Source: S015-6 sp964384945 (GTDB lineage: Bacteria > Desulfobacterota > DSWW01). Taken from it: DNA of 64,000 bases. Position 1 is the stretch's first letter. Each line of letters begins with the position of its first letter. This document shows positions 8,741 to 16,426 of this stretch, in pieces. The stretch is from assembly GCA_964384945.1 (NCBI GenBank), contig CAYLMK010000026.1, positions 1 to 64,000 on the forward strand. Reading direction: 5' to 3'. The position numbers and the translations under genes are program-made. Under the pieces are notes generated by a model. The model was given only the letters and a program-made list of their open reading frames with translations. It was not told where the DNA came from and made no database searches.

Positions 8741-9784
8741 TCAGGACTCCAGGCTCTCGAACACCTTGTTCCCGATCAGGTAGGCCCTGAGTTCCTCCTT
8801 GCTCATTGCGTTCTCATCGGCACTTACGTACGGCTTCTTGACCGTCTCCGAGACCTCGCCCGGATAATAGTAGTCGATGGCCTCGAACATGAAGCGGAAG
8901 GCGGGCAGGGTGACGAAGTGGTTCTGAAGCTCTTTGGTGCGGACGATCTCCTCGGAGTTGAGCAGTTCCTCGTACATCTTCTCGCCGGCCTTGACCCCGA
9001 TGTACTCGATCCGGATGTCTTCCGGCTTGTGGCCGAACCGCGGGGCCAGGGTCTCGATCATGACCGCGGCCAGGTCCACGATCCGGATCACGGGCATCTT
9101 GGAGATGAAGACCTCGCCCCCCTTGGCCAGGGTGCAGGCCTCGATGACCAGGCGGGCCGCCTCCGGGATGGTCATGACGAACCGTGTCATCCGGGGGTCG
9201 GTGACGGTCACCGGCCCGCCCTTGCGGATCTGCCTGTGGAAGAGCGGCACGACCGAGCCGCGGGAACCGATCACGTTGCCGAACCGGGAGCTTGCGTAGA
9301 CGGTCTTGTCGCGGCCGCTGCCCACGTTGTAGGCGGTCACCAGTCGCTCGGCGAGGAGCTTGGTCGAGCCCATGACGTTGGTGGGGTTCACGGCCTTGTC
9401 GCTGCTCGTGAAGAGCACGCGCTCGGCGCCGCTGGCCGTGGCCGCCTTGAGCACGTTCTGAGTGCCGATCACGTTGGTCATGACCGCGTCGAAGGGGTTG
9501 TACTCGGATAGGTAGACATGCTTGAAGGCCGCGACATGGAAGACGATGTTCACGCCGCGGCACAGGCTCTCCAGCTTGTCGCGGTCGCGGATGCTTCCGA
9601 CGTATACGTGGACGTTCTCGGTGGAGACGTACTCCTCGTGCAGGAAAAAGACCTCAGATTCGTTGTTGTCCAGGAGGCGAAGCTCTGTGGGGCCGAACTC
9701 GAGGAGCTGGCGGGCGAGTTCCCTGCCGATCGTGCCGACAGCCCCGGTAATCAGGATGTTTTTGTTCTTGAAGATGTTGATCAT
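8741..9784 (-). CDS. UDP-GlcNAc 4,6-dehydratase-like nucleotide-sugar epimerase/dehydratase
   Basis: A 347-residue soluble extended SDR of the PseB/FlaA1/CapD/PglF group, which acts on UDP-GlcNAc or relatives to give 4-keto-6-deoxy sugars or epimers. The NAD-binding loop is TGAVGTIG; the catalytic segment is TSSDKA, and the usual YxxxK is MGSTK, with Met replacing Tyr as in the PglF/WbpM class. FGNVIGSRGSVVPLF and the C-terminal EYIGVKAGEKMYEEL follow the family. It lacks the N-terminal membrane domain of WbpM. It is the promoter-proximal gene of the polysaccharide cluster, 54 bases downstream of a likely promoter start. Whether it is a retaining or inverting dehydratase cannot be told. Confidence 0.85.
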   Translation of the reverse strand: MINIFKNKNILITGAVGTIGRELARQLLEFGPTELRLLDNNESEVFFLHEEYVSTENVHVYVGSIRDRDKLESLCRGVNIVFHVAAFKHVYLSEYNPFDAVMTNVIGTQNVLKAATASGAERVLFTSSDKAVNPTNVMGSTKLLAERLVTAYNVGSGRDKTVYASSRFGNVIGSRGSVVPLFHRQIRKGGPVTVTDPRMTRFVMTIPEAARLVIEACTLAKGGEVFISKMPVIRIVDLAAVMIETLAPRFGHKPEDIRIEYIGVKAGEKMYEELLNSEEIVRTKELQNHFVTLPAFRFMFEAIDYYYPGEVSETVKKPYVSADENAMSKEELRAYLIGNKVFESLES

Positions 9785-9845
9785 GGCTTGTCTGCCTTTG
9801 TGACAAAAGGTGGGGAAGGATGTACCGTTTTATGAAAAACAGCAT

Positions 9846-9875
9846 TATTTAAAGCCATTTATCGAGCTTTGTCAA
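9846..9875 (-). promoter_or_regulatory. Sigma70-like promoter for the polysaccharide cluster
   Basis: On the minus strand a perfect -35 TTGACA (9875-9870) is followed after 18 bases by TAAATA (9851-9846). Transcription would begin near 9838 and give a leader of about 55 bases before the ATG at 9784. The surroundings are locally AT-rich, and a 7-bp perfect hairpin (ACCCTTC-CGT-GAAGGGT, 9898-9914) lies just upstream. Confidence 0.55.
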
Positions 9876-10018
9876 ACAAATTGTTGAATAATCGGCAACC
9901 CTTCCGTGAAGGGTGGGATGGGGCATAGCACGGCGGGAGGGTGGCTTTACGAACGCCCCACAAACAGGGCTTCGGTTTTCGGCGGATCCCGGGTGTTCGT
10001 AGAAGCGGCGCACTCGGG

Positions 10019-10438
10019 TCAGCAGCCCGGACCCTGGATGACGGTTTGAGCGATGGACACCACAAACCGGGCGTCGTCGATGGCCCGTTGCACGTCGTTT
10101 ACGGAATACTGCTCGGTGGGGATGAAATCTATGTCTCCGTAAAGGGAAAACTCCCTTTCTTTCCTCAGCCAGGCCGATATCTCCGCCAGACTGTCGATCT
10201 CCGGACGGACCGGCTCTGAAAATCTGTCGCTGTATTCCCTCAGAACCGGGCCCACATCGTGCCATTTGGGAGGCTCGATTCCTGCCTGCCGAAGCATCCC
10301 TTTCAAGGCCAATTCGACAATCTCCTGTGCCTCGCGCACCACATCGGAGTAGGCGGCCTCCTCCAGGAGAACGACCAGGATCTTGAGACGCTTGGTGGCC
10401 TTTACGAGGTAGCTCTGGGCGAGGGTCCCGTTCGTCAC
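10019..10438 (-). CDS. HEPN domain protein (toxin half of an MNT-HEPN pair)
   Basis: A 139-residue all-helical protein of the HEPN superfamily (PF05168-like), with the pattern A..L..GMLRQAGIEPPKWHDVG typical of these proteins after the second helix. HEPN toxins are often ribonucleases that use an R-x4-6-H motif; I do not see that motif in canonical spacing, so nuclease activity is uncertain. The start is GTG at 10438 and overlaps the stop of the upstream nucleotidyltransferase gene as GTGA, meaning the two are co-translated. By analogy with the HepT/MntA family the partner would neutralise this protein by adenylylation. Confidence 0.75.
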   Translation of the reverse strand: MTNGTLAQSYLVKATKRLKILVVLLEEAAYSDVVREAQEIVELALKGMLRQAGIEPPKWHDVGPVLREYSDRFSEPVRPEIDSLAEISAWLRKEREFSLYGDIDFIPTEQYSVNDVQRAIDDARFVVSIAQTVIQGPGC

Positions 10439-10938
10439 AGCTCGAAGACCTCTCCGGGCCTGTAGTCCGGCTTCAGATCCCAGAACCAGGCGTTGCCCCG
10501 CCAGATCCGGCGGGCGCCCAGGACCTTCAGGCGCTCTTCCAGCCGCGTGAGCCTTCGCTTCATGAAGCCCTGTCGGTCGTGGAGGATGAGGGCGTCCTCT
10601 ACCATGTCAAGCATCAGGGGGCTTCCCCGGTCCACCTCGGCCGGCGTCTTGAACAAGGGCGACACCTCCGTCGACAGTCCGGCCGAGCGCATCTCCTCAA
10701 GGAGCGGCTCCAGGTCCCGCTCCACGTCCCGGAACTCGGCCACCCGGGCCAGACGGCCGGCAGGCAGGGGATCTGCAACGAGGAGCAGATCGAGATCCGA
10801 CCCCGGGACCGGCACCCCCCTTCCCGCGGAGCCGAAGACGACCAGGGATACGAGGCGGTCGGCGTAGCGGGTCCGGCAGACTGCCAGCAGCCTCTCCAGC
10901 AGGACATGGAAGTGCTGCTTCACAGGAAGTCCGGACAT
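10435..10938 (-). CDS. MNT-type minimal nucleotidyltransferase (antitoxin half)
   Basis: A 167-residue nucleotidyltransferase of the DNA polymerase beta fold. The active-site signature is VVFGSAGRGVPVPGSDLDLL, giving the G-S-x-x-x-G and D-x-D residues. It is larger than the smallest MNT proteins because of a C-terminal extension (LTRLEERLKVLGARRIWRG) that is followed by an aromatic-rich tail. I prefer the ATG at 10938, which has a GGGAGGGGG ribosome site directly upstream, over an in-frame ATG at 10965. In MntA/HepT systems such proteins transfer AMP to the HEPN toxin. Its gene precedes the HEPN gene with a 4-base overlap. Confidence 0.8.
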   Translation of the reverse strand: MSGLPVKQHFHVLLERLLAVCRTRYADRLVSLVVFGSAGRGVPVPGSDLDLLLVADPLPAGRLARVAEFRDVERDLEPLLEEMRSAGLSTEVSPLFKTPAEVDRGSPLMLDMVEDALILHDRQGFMKRRLTRLEERLKVLGARRIWRGNAWFWDLKPDYRPGEVFEL

Positions 10939-11049
10939 TCTCCCCCTCCCTTTGGAGGACCCCACGGCGGCGCCCGCGAAAACCGCATGCCGCTATCCCG
11001 ATACTAGTTTAATGGAGGCATTCAGGCAAGTGGGTTCTGTCGAGGCCGC

Positions 11050-11072
11050 GTATTGGTTGTATCAACCGATAC
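11050..11072. promoter_or_regulatory. Inverted repeat, possible operator upstream of vapBC
   Basis: A nearly perfect 10-base inverted repeat (GTATTGGTTG and CAACCGATAC, one mismatch, spacer TAT) lies 58 bases upstream of the vapB start and between the divergent MNT-HEPN and VapBC units. It could bind an autoregulatory VapBC complex or serve the divergent MNT promoter. Confidence 0.4.
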
Positions 11073-11094
11073 GGAGGGCCGCCCGGGACGAGGG

Positions 11095-11132
11095 TTGCAT
11101 TTGCCCATATTGTCTGATATGGTTATCCATAT
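11095..11132 (+). promoter_or_regulatory. vapBC promoter with overlapping CCATAT operator
   Basis: TTGCAT (11095-11100), a 17-base spacer and TATGGT (11118-11123) form a fair promoter. A perfect inverted repeat, CCATAT (11105-11110) and ATATGG (11117-11122) separated by six bases, covers the -10 region, and a third CCATAT (11127-11132) overlaps the start codon. Transcription would begin almost at the ATG at 11131, and no ribosome site precedes that ATG, so a leaderless message is plausible. Autorepression through such palindromes is the rule for VapBC. Confidence 0.5.
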
Positions 11133-11376
11133 GAAGACGACCGTAGAGATATCCGAGAGCCTCCTCGAAAAGGCCAGGGCCGTTGCGCAGAAGGAGAAGA
11201 CCACGCTGCGCAGGCTCATCGAGGAAGGGCTGCGCAAGGTGCTCAAGGAGCGGGGCCGGCGTGAAGGGTTCAAGCTGCGAAAGGCCTCCTTCAAGGGGAA
11301 CGGCCTGCTTCCGCATGCGGACGAGGAATCCTGGGAAAGGATCCGGAGCCTCATCTACGAGGAGCGGGGCGGGTGA
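11131..11376 (+). CDS. VapB-type antitoxin (ribbon-helix-helix)
   Basis: An 81-residue antitoxin. The N-terminus MKTTVEISESLLEKARAVAQ is the beta-strand plus helix of the ribbon-helix-helix fold used for DNA binding, followed by TLRRLIEEGLRKVL; the C-terminal part (from about residue 50, ending HADEESWERIRSLIYEERGG) would wrap around the toxin. I chose the ATG at 11131; in-frame starts at 11119 and 11053 would place the operator inside the coding sequence. The stop overlaps the vapC start as GTGA, the usual arrangement. Confidence 0.85.
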   Translation: MKTTVEISESLLEKARAVAQKEKTTLRRLIEEGLRKVLKERGRREGFKLRKASFKGNGLLPHADEESWERIRSLIYEERGG

Positions 11377-11807
11377 TCGCCGTCGACACCAACATTCTCG
11401 TCTACGCGCACCGCGAGGACTCTTCCTGGCACGAGCCGGCATACAGGGCCGTGACCGGGCTGGCCGAAGGCCGTTCGCCGTGGGCCATCCCCTGGCCCTG
11501 CATTTACGAATTCCTCGCCATCGCCACCCACCCCCGCATCTACGGCCCTCCCACGCCCCTGCCTCTGGCGCTGGACCAGGTGGACGCCTGGATGGAGTCG
11601 CCGAGCCTCGTGCTTCTCGCCGAGTCGGAGGGCAACTGGGCTCCCCTGCGGGGCCTGCTTGCCGCCGGCCGGGTCGCCGGCCCCCAAGTGCACGATGCCA
11701 GGATCGCGGCCCTGTGCAGGCATCACGGGGTCAAGGAACTCTGGACTGCGGACCGCGACTTCAGCCGGTTCCCCGGGCTTCCGGTGCGCAACCCCCTGGT
11801 GAAGTGA
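11373..11807 (+). CDS. VapC-type PIN-domain ribonuclease toxin
   Basis: A 144-residue PIN-domain protein. The conserved acidic residues are visible: Asp5 in AVDTNILVYA, Glu46 in CIYEFLA, an Asp in VHDARIAAL and Asp in TADRDFSRFP near the C-terminus. VapC toxins cleave tRNA or rRNA and are held in check by VapB. Translation starts at a GTG overlapping the vapB stop. The domain order and length are standard for the family; nothing suggests inactivation. Confidence 0.88.
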   Translation: MIAVDTNILVYAHREDSSWHEPAYRAVTGLAEGRSPWAIPWPCIYEFLAIATHPRIYGPPTPLPLALDQVDAWMESPSLVLLAESEGNWAPLRGLLAAGRVAGPQVHDARIAALCRHHGVKELWTADRDFSRFPGLPVRNPLVK

Positions 11808-11913
11808 AGACGGTTCCTTCCGGAAGTGGATACGCGAGCACCCCGAAAAGATCGACCCGGCGCTGTGATCGAAACACACCTTGAAGATTGAGGAGCGGCG
11901 AGGCGCCCTTCGG

Positions 11914-12960
11914 TCAGTACGTCACGTTGCGCACGCCCCACCAGTAGGTCTTGGGAGGGTTGTACGTGTTGTCGAAGGTGAGCACGTTCGTGATCCCGTC
12001 GAAGACCGCGGCGTCCGGGAGGACGACGGAGAGCGTCCCGCTCCAGGTTTCGTTGGGCGTGACCGGCGCATAGCCGGTCGGCTCTCCGTTGACGAGGATC
12101 TCCACCTCGGTCGCGAAATCCACGTCCCAGGCCTGGTAGAAGATCGCCACATCCCCGGGCGCGCCCACAAAGCTGTAATGGACCTCGTTCACGTGGGCCT
12201 GATCGCCGCCCGAGATCCGGCCGTAGGCCCCGGCGGCCGGAAGCGGGATGCAGTCCGGGCACTCCTCGAAGACCGAGACGTTCCGCACGCCCCACCAGTA
12301 GGTCTTGGGAGGGTTGTACGTGTTGTCGAAGGTGAGCACGTTCTCCGAGTCGTCGAAGACCAGGGCATCCGGGAGGACGACGTAGAGGGCCTCGCTCCAC
12401 GTATTGTTGGGCGTGACGGCCGCATGGCCCACGCTCGCATCGTTCACCAGGACCTCCACCTCGTTCGCGAAGTCCATGTCCCAGGCCTGGTATCGAATCG
12501 TCACGTCGCCGGGCGTTCCCTCGAATCGGTAGTTTACCTCGTTGACGTGGGTCTGGTCGCCGCCCGAGATCCGCCCGTAGGCCCCGGCTTCGGGCAGGGG
12601 CAAGCAGTCGAAGCATCCCTCGAAGACCGAGACGTTCCGCACGCCCCACCAGTAGGTTTTTGGGGGGTTGTACGTGTTGTCGAAGGCGAGCACGTTGGCC
12701 GCGCCGTCCAGGACTGCGGCATCCGGGAGGACGACGTAGCGGGTCTCGCTCCACGTATTGTCGGGCGTGACGGCCGCATAGCCGGCGTGGGCGCCGTTGA
12801 CCAGGATCTCCACCTCGGTCGCGAAGTCCGCGTCCCACACCTCGTAGGCGATGACCACGTCGCCGGGCGCGCCCTCGAAGCCGTAGTCGACCTCCTCCAC
12901 GTGCGTCTGGTCGCCGCCCGAGATCCGGCCGTAGGCCTCGGAGGCCGGCAGCGGGATGGG
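11914..12960 (-). repeat. Three tandem 354-bp coding repeats
   Basis: Landmarks recur at exactly 354-bp spacing: CCAGTA at 11941, 12295 and 12649, and the start of the GISGGDQ-coding segment at 12201, 12555 and 12909. Long runs are almost identical between copies (for example the stretch around 11941-11990 versus 12295-12344), so the duplications are recent or kept alike by gene conversion. They encode the three C-terminal modules of the papain-like lipoprotein. Confidence 0.9.
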
Positions 12961-14442
12961 CGGGATCTCGGGGTCGCTCGCAAAGGCCTTGATGCAGACG
13001 TTGCACTCCGAGCACCCGCCCACGGACGTCGCGTCGGTCCAGGAGGAACCGTTGCCCGAGACGTAGCTCTCCCCGGGGTTGGCCGTGGCCGCGGACGAGT
13101 AGCCGGTGAAGGGCGCTTCCAGGGGGATCGGATAACCGTAGTCGTCGGTCGTAAATTTTATGACCACCCCGAACCCGTCCCCCTGGAGGACCGGGACCGG
13201 GTCGTCCAGCACGACCGTGTACCGGCCCGGGTGCGGGACGGCGCCGCTCTTGGCCGCGCGCAGGTCCGAGAAGGCGCCCCCGGAGAAATCGTCGTAGACG
13301 TAGATCTCGTAGGCCGTGGGCGAGTCGGTCGCGTAGAAGCCCACGGCGGTCAGGTCTTCGTCTTGGGCCGGCGCGAACCAGTTGGCGCCCCACGCGACCG
13401 TACTCCCGAAGCCCAGCGCGCTCGTGTAACCCAGTTCGTCGTAAGAGTGGACCCGGTCGAAGGAGAAGGCCGACTCCGCCCTCTCGTCGAAGCGGCCCAG
13501 GCTGGAGAAGGCGATGCTCCGGTCGTAGTAGGAAACGTAGAAGTACCCGCCTTCGCCCCAGGAGGCGCCCCAGCTGTTCCGCACGATGAAGGCGCCGTAT
13601 CTCTGGCCGGCCGGCGCGTTGGGCACGTACTTGTCGTCGTCCCAGCCCACGATCACGACGGCGTGATTGCTCCCGGAACTGCCGTAATAGTAGGTTTTCT
13701 CCGTGGAGTTGTAGGAGCCGTCGGTCCAGTAGACGGTCGTGTAGAGGCCGCCGTAATCGAGAACGGCCTGCTTGATGTAGGCATTGTCCGACGTGGACGC
13801 CCGGGTGGGAAGAAAGGCCACGTTGTCCGCATAGCGCACCGGGGAGCAGCCCGTGCAGTAGGCCGAATCCGGGGCCTGGCTGTACGGGTCGTCGGCCTCG
13901 CTGATCGGGCCGTCGTAGCGGGCCATGTAGGCCGCGCCGAAGTCGAGGTTCCCTCCGTCGCAGGGGCCGGCGTCGAAGCCGTGCAGGTGCTTGAGGTTGT
14001 CCTCGGAGAAGTCCTGGGCCTCGGCCAGGCTCTGTTGGATGTGGCTCTCCAGGGATCCGTAGGTCGCGAAGGCCCAGCAGGAGCCGCAGGTCCCCTGGTT
14101 CCGCACGGCGGGCAGAAGGCTGTCGGCCGGGTCGCCGTCTCCGTTCGGGTCGCGCATGTCGTAGCTCGGGTCGCTTGGCGAGCCGGCCGCCTGCAGGGGC
14201 CGGAGGCCGCGCCGTTCGGGCGGGATGGGCGAAGGGATGTAGCCCAGGGCCCGGCCGTCTTCGCTTACCGCGCGGACGACCGGCTCCTCCGGGCGGCCGC
14301 CCATGTCCCGGAGGTACGCAACGAACTCGGGGTTCACGGGCGCGAGCCAGGGCGCCTGCTCGCCGCAGCCGCCCACCGGGAGGGCACCCAGAAGGACGAG
14401 CAGAGGCGCGAGAATCCTGCGGATTCGGGGGCTTTCGCTCAT
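11914..14442 (-). CDS. Papain-like (C1) cysteine protease lipoprotein with three C-terminal beta modules
   Basis: An 842-residue lipoprotein. A signal peptide ends in the lipobox PVGGC (Cys26). The protease domain (about 95-320) has the complete C1 catalytic set: oxyanion Gln116 and Cys122 in NQGTCGSCWAFA, His260 in SNHAVVIVGWD and Asn289 in VRNSWGASWGEGGY. A middle beta-rich region (about 320-480) resembles the lectin-like domain that often follows such proteases. Residues from about 497 to the end are three tandem 118-residue modules, each beginning YGRISGGDQ and ending YNPPKTYWWGVRNV, linked by short cysteine-containing loops. The modules resemble xylan-binding-type carbohydrate modules (CBM36/60-like) by eye only. 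Probably a cell-surface or secreted peptidase tethered to membrane and glycan. Confidence 0.85.
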   Translation of the reverse strand: MSESPRIRRILAPLLVLLGALPVGGCGEQAPWLAPVNPEFVAYLRDMGGRPEEPVVRAVSEDGRALGYIPSPIPPERRGLRPLQAAGSPSDPSYDMRDPNGDGDPADSLLPAVRNQGTCGSCWAFATYGSLESHIQQSLAEAQDFSEDNLKHLHGFDAGPCDGGNLDFGAAYMARYDGPISEADDPYSQAPDSAYCTGCSPVRYADNVAFLPTRASTSDNAYIKQAVLDYGGLYTTVYWTDGSYNSTEKTYYYGSSGSNHAVVIVGWDDDKYVPNAPAGQRYGAFIVRNSWGASWGEGGYFYVSYYDRSIAFSSLGRFDERAESAFSFDRVHSYDELGYTSALGFGSTVAWGANWFAPAQDEDLTAVGFYATDSPTAYEIYVYDDFSGGAFSDLRAAKSGAVPHPGRYTVVLDDPVPVLQGDGFGVVIKFTTDDYGYPIPLEAPFTGYSSAATANPGESYVSGNGSSWTDATSVGGCSECNVCIKAFASDPEIPPIPLPASEAYGRISGGDQTHVEEVDYGFEGAPGDVVIAYEVWDADFATEVEILVNGAHAGYAAVTPDNTWSETRYVVLPDAAVLDGAANVLAFDNTYNPPKTYWWGVRNVSVFEGCFDCLPLPEAGAYGRISGGDQTHVNEVNYRFEGTPGDVTIRYQAWDMDFANEVEVLVNDASVGHAAVTPNNTWSEALYVVLPDALVFDDSENVLTFDNTYNPPKTYWWGVRNVSVFEECPDCIPLPAAGAYGRISGGDQAHVNEVHYSFVGAPGDVAIFYQAWDVDFATEVEILVNGEPTGYAPVTPNETWSGTLSVVLPDAAVFDGITNVLTFDNTYNPPKTYWWGVRNVTY

Positions 14443-14693
14443 ACAGGTTTCTTCGACATATTCCGGGGGGAGACTTTAGCAAGCGGGGAAGAAGCGACGT
14501 CACGCTACACGGAGATCCCCGCCTGCACCGGGATGAGAGCAACTGGAGTCCAAGGGACACCCCTGCGCAGGGGGTTGCCACGCTTCGCTCGCAGTCTCCA
14601 TGACTCTGCCGCGGGCATTGTCGCGCCCTCGCGATGTCCCGCCCAGAGGCGGAGATTGCGAGGAGCCCCAGGCGACGAAGCAACCCCCCGGGC
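14443..14693. repeat. Intergenic region with dispersed-repeat fragments
   Basis: This stretch between the lipoprotein gene and the truncated HEPN gene has no credible gene. It contains GAGATCCCCGCCTGCACCGGGAT (only part palindromic) and a segment GGTTGCCACGCTTCGCTCGC followed by AGTCT; the complementary form CGAGCGAAGCGAAGCACCC recurs near 15502-15520. The 14660-14690 segment (GGAGCCCCAGGCGACGAAGC) also has a relative at 15452-15475. These look like pieces of a dispersed element that has spread into the locus. Confidence 0.5.
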
Positions 14694-14867
14694 TCAGTGG
14701 ACCAGGGAGTACCAGAGCGCCTTCAGGGACTTCTCCCCGCATTGCTGGGCGAGAAAGCAGGCATGCGAGAATTTCTCCCTCTCGAGCAGGACTTGCGCGG
14801 CCTCGAGGTCTTCGATGGCCGTCTCGAGCCACCTCGTCGCCTCATAGAGGTCCTTGTCGACACTCAT
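14694..14867 (-). pseudogene. Truncated HEPN domain gene (partner of the MNT gene)
   Basis: The minus strand from the ATG at 14867 encodes 57 residues that read as the first half of a HEPN domain: YEATRWLETAIEDLEAAQVL, then FSHACFLAQQCGEKSLKAL, then a stop at 14694-14696. HEPN proteins are normally about 120-140 residues, so helices three to five are missing, and the sequence after the stop is repeat-like and not homologous in any frame I checked. A good ribosome site (AAGGTGA) precedes the ATG, which lies inside the MNT gene by 26 bases, as in intact pairs. I read it as a toxin gene truncated by repeat sequence. Confidence 0.7.
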
Positions 14868-15195
14868 AGATCACCTTTCCCTCTTCGAGAGCCTGCCGAA
14901 TGAACCTTCTGTGCGAAATTCGGTCGAGTTCGTCCGGGGTGTAGATAAACAAGTCGATGTCCCTGCCCCGTATCGTGCTGTAAAGGTCTCTCAGGATGCC
15001 GTCGAAGCGCTCGAAATAGGGTTTCTCCGTGCGCTGGATCAGGATGAGATCCAGATCGCTCCGCGGGCCTTGGCGCCCGCGAGCAAAGGATCCGAAGAGC
15101 ACGGCCGACTCGATGCCGTACTTCCCGAAAACCGGTGCCAGCGCCTGGGCAATCCGGTCTGCGTCGATCGGCAGGTTTTCGGCCTCCTTCTTCAT
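14842..15195 (-). CDS. MNT-type nucleotidyltransferase
   Basis: A 117-residue minimal nucleotidyltransferase. Its active-site segment AVLFGSFARGRQGPRSDLDL supplies the GSFARG loop and the two metal-binding aspartates of D-L-D, and a third acidic residue is likely the Asp in GRDIDLFIY. Members of this group pair with HEPN proteins and can act as antitoxins that adenylylate the HEPN partner. Its stop codon lies inside the start of the truncated HEPN gene, showing that this was once a standard MNT-HEPN unit. The antitoxin itself looks intact. Confidence 0.8.
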   Translation of the reverse strand: MKKEAENLPIDADRIAQALAPVFGKYGIESAVLFGSFARGRQGPRSDLDLILIQRTEKPYFERFDGILRDLYSTIRGRDIDLFIYTPDELDRISHRRFIRQALEEGKVIYECRQGPL

Positions 15196-15550
15196 GCCCC
15201 AAGCTTACCACAAACGAGCGACGGCAAGAAACGGGAGCAAGCGAGAGCCCGCAGGCTGCGCTGCCCCCTCTCGCGCATCACGGCCAACGCGCGCATCCGC
15301 TGATAAGCAGCATGCCCCGCGAAGCCTGTCCCCGCGTAGGCGGGGAGCGGGGATCTCTCGCGCTCCCCGGCATTCCTTCTCGCTCAGGATTTGGGTGAGG
15401 GTGTGACATCCCCCTCATCCCAACCTTCTCCCCCGCCGGGGGAGGGGGGCCGCGTCGCCTCCGGCTCCTCGCAACATCCTGTGCTTCCGTAGACTGCGAG
15501 CGAAGCGAAGCACCCAATAGGAGGCCCTGTCAATCCCCCGGCCCAGGGTG
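15196..15550. repeat. 355-bp intergenic region with dispersed repeats
   Basis: No gene is supported here. The region contains a palindrome (TCCCCGCGTAGGCGGGGA, about 15327-15344), a second GC-rich inverted repeat (CTCCCCCGCCGGGGGAG, about 15429-15445) preceded by CCCTCATCCCAACCTT, and a segment GACTGCGAGCGAAGCGAAGC related to the repeat at about 14577-14600. These are typical of multi-copy intergenic elements. No convincing terminator for the MNT unit or promoter was seen. Confidence 0.5.
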
Positions 15551-16426
15551 TCAGGGGAGCCGGAGGCGCTGCCAGGCGGCCAGGACGTGCCGGTGGAAGG
15601 CGCCCGCGTCCCGGATCGCCCAGGGGATGTTGACCGTGGGGCCGTCCGGCGGACCGCTGTCCGCCTCGCGCAGGAGGCCGGTCTCGAGGTCGGCCGGGGT
15701 CGATGCGAGTCGGCAGGCCCGGTCGAGGAACAGGGCGGGGTCGGTTGCGTAGACGGCCGCCGCCGTATCCCAGTTGTAGAAACCCGCCACGCCGAAAACC
15801 TGTTCCATGGTCCGCCGCCAGGGGCGGAGCGCCCGGAGGAGATAGGCGAAGACGGGGTGGTCCCGGCCTTCCTCGAGGCAGCGGAACTCGGCATCCCCGA
15901 ACAGGGCCTGGAGGCACAGGTTGCCGGTGATCACCGTGGTCCGCGCCGGCGAGAAAAGCACGGCGTGGGCCGCCCGGGGGTCGCAGGAGAAGTTGAGTTC
16001 CTCCATTTGCCGGCCGCCCAAGACAAGGGGGGAGGTCAGGCCTCCCATGACGACGACCCGGGCGACATCGCGGAAGAACGACGGCCCGCAGAGGCCGGCC
16101 CCGTAAAGGTTGGTCAGCGCGCCGGTGGCGAGCACCGTGACCTCGCCGGGGCGGGCCGAGACCGTTTCCGCGAGGAAGCGGGCCGCCGGGCTCACGGGCT
16201 TCTCCCGGGTGCCGCCTCGTACTAGCGGCAGCTCGGGCCGGCCGATCTCCCGGAGGAACCGCTCCGTGTTCCGGAAGACCGTCTCCGCGTCCGCATTCCC
16301 GAAGGTGCACGTGACCCCGAGCAGGTCCACGCCTTCGCGGCCCAGCAGGTAGAAGAGCGCCAGGCCGTCGTCCACGTCATGGTCCGGGATCCCGAAGGTG
16401 TTGTCGCAGTCGAGGATCACCTTCAT
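15551..16426 (-). CDS. Inosine/uridine-preferring nucleoside hydrolase family protein
   Basis: A 291-residue member of the IUNH family, which splits the N-glycosidic bond of ribonucleosides. The calcium-binding signature near the N-terminus is present as DCDNTFGIPDHDVDDGLAL, an expanded version of the usual DTDPGxDDALAL with extra residues between the first Asp and the DVDD cluster. VLATGALTNL, VVMGG and NFSCDPRAAHAVL (the N-x-x-x-DP segment) follow in the expected order. The ATG at 16426 overlaps the stop of the upstream kinase gene (ATGA), so the two proteins likely act in one salvage or degradation pathway. The widened metal loop makes substrate assignment uncertain. Confidence 0.82.
   Translation of the reverse strand: MKVILDCDNTFGIPDHDVDDGLALFYLLGREGVDLLGVTCTFGNADAETVFRNTERFLREIGRPELPLVRGGTREKPVSPAARFLAETVSARPGEVTVLATGALTNLYGAGLCGPSFFRDVARVVVMGGLTSPLVLGGRQMEELNFSCDPRAAHAVLFSPARTTVITGNLCLQALFGDAEFRCLEEGRDHPVFAYLLRALRPWRRTMEQVFGVAGFYNWDTAAAVYATDPALFLDRACRLASTPADLETGLLREADSGPPDGPTVNIPWAIRDAGAFHRHVLAAWQRLRLP

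Noticed and set aside
9898..9914. ACCCTTC-CGT-GAAGGGT hairpin as a terminator for the MNT-HEPN unit
   Set aside because: It has a 7-bp stem but no T tract on the minus strand; its position upstream of a promoter could still be regulatory.
11881..14847. 988-codon plus-strand and 986-codon minus-strand open frames
   Set aside because: Both overlie the papain-like lipoprotein, whose catalytic residues and signal peptide identify the true frame. The alternatives only look repetitive because of the three 354-bp repeats.
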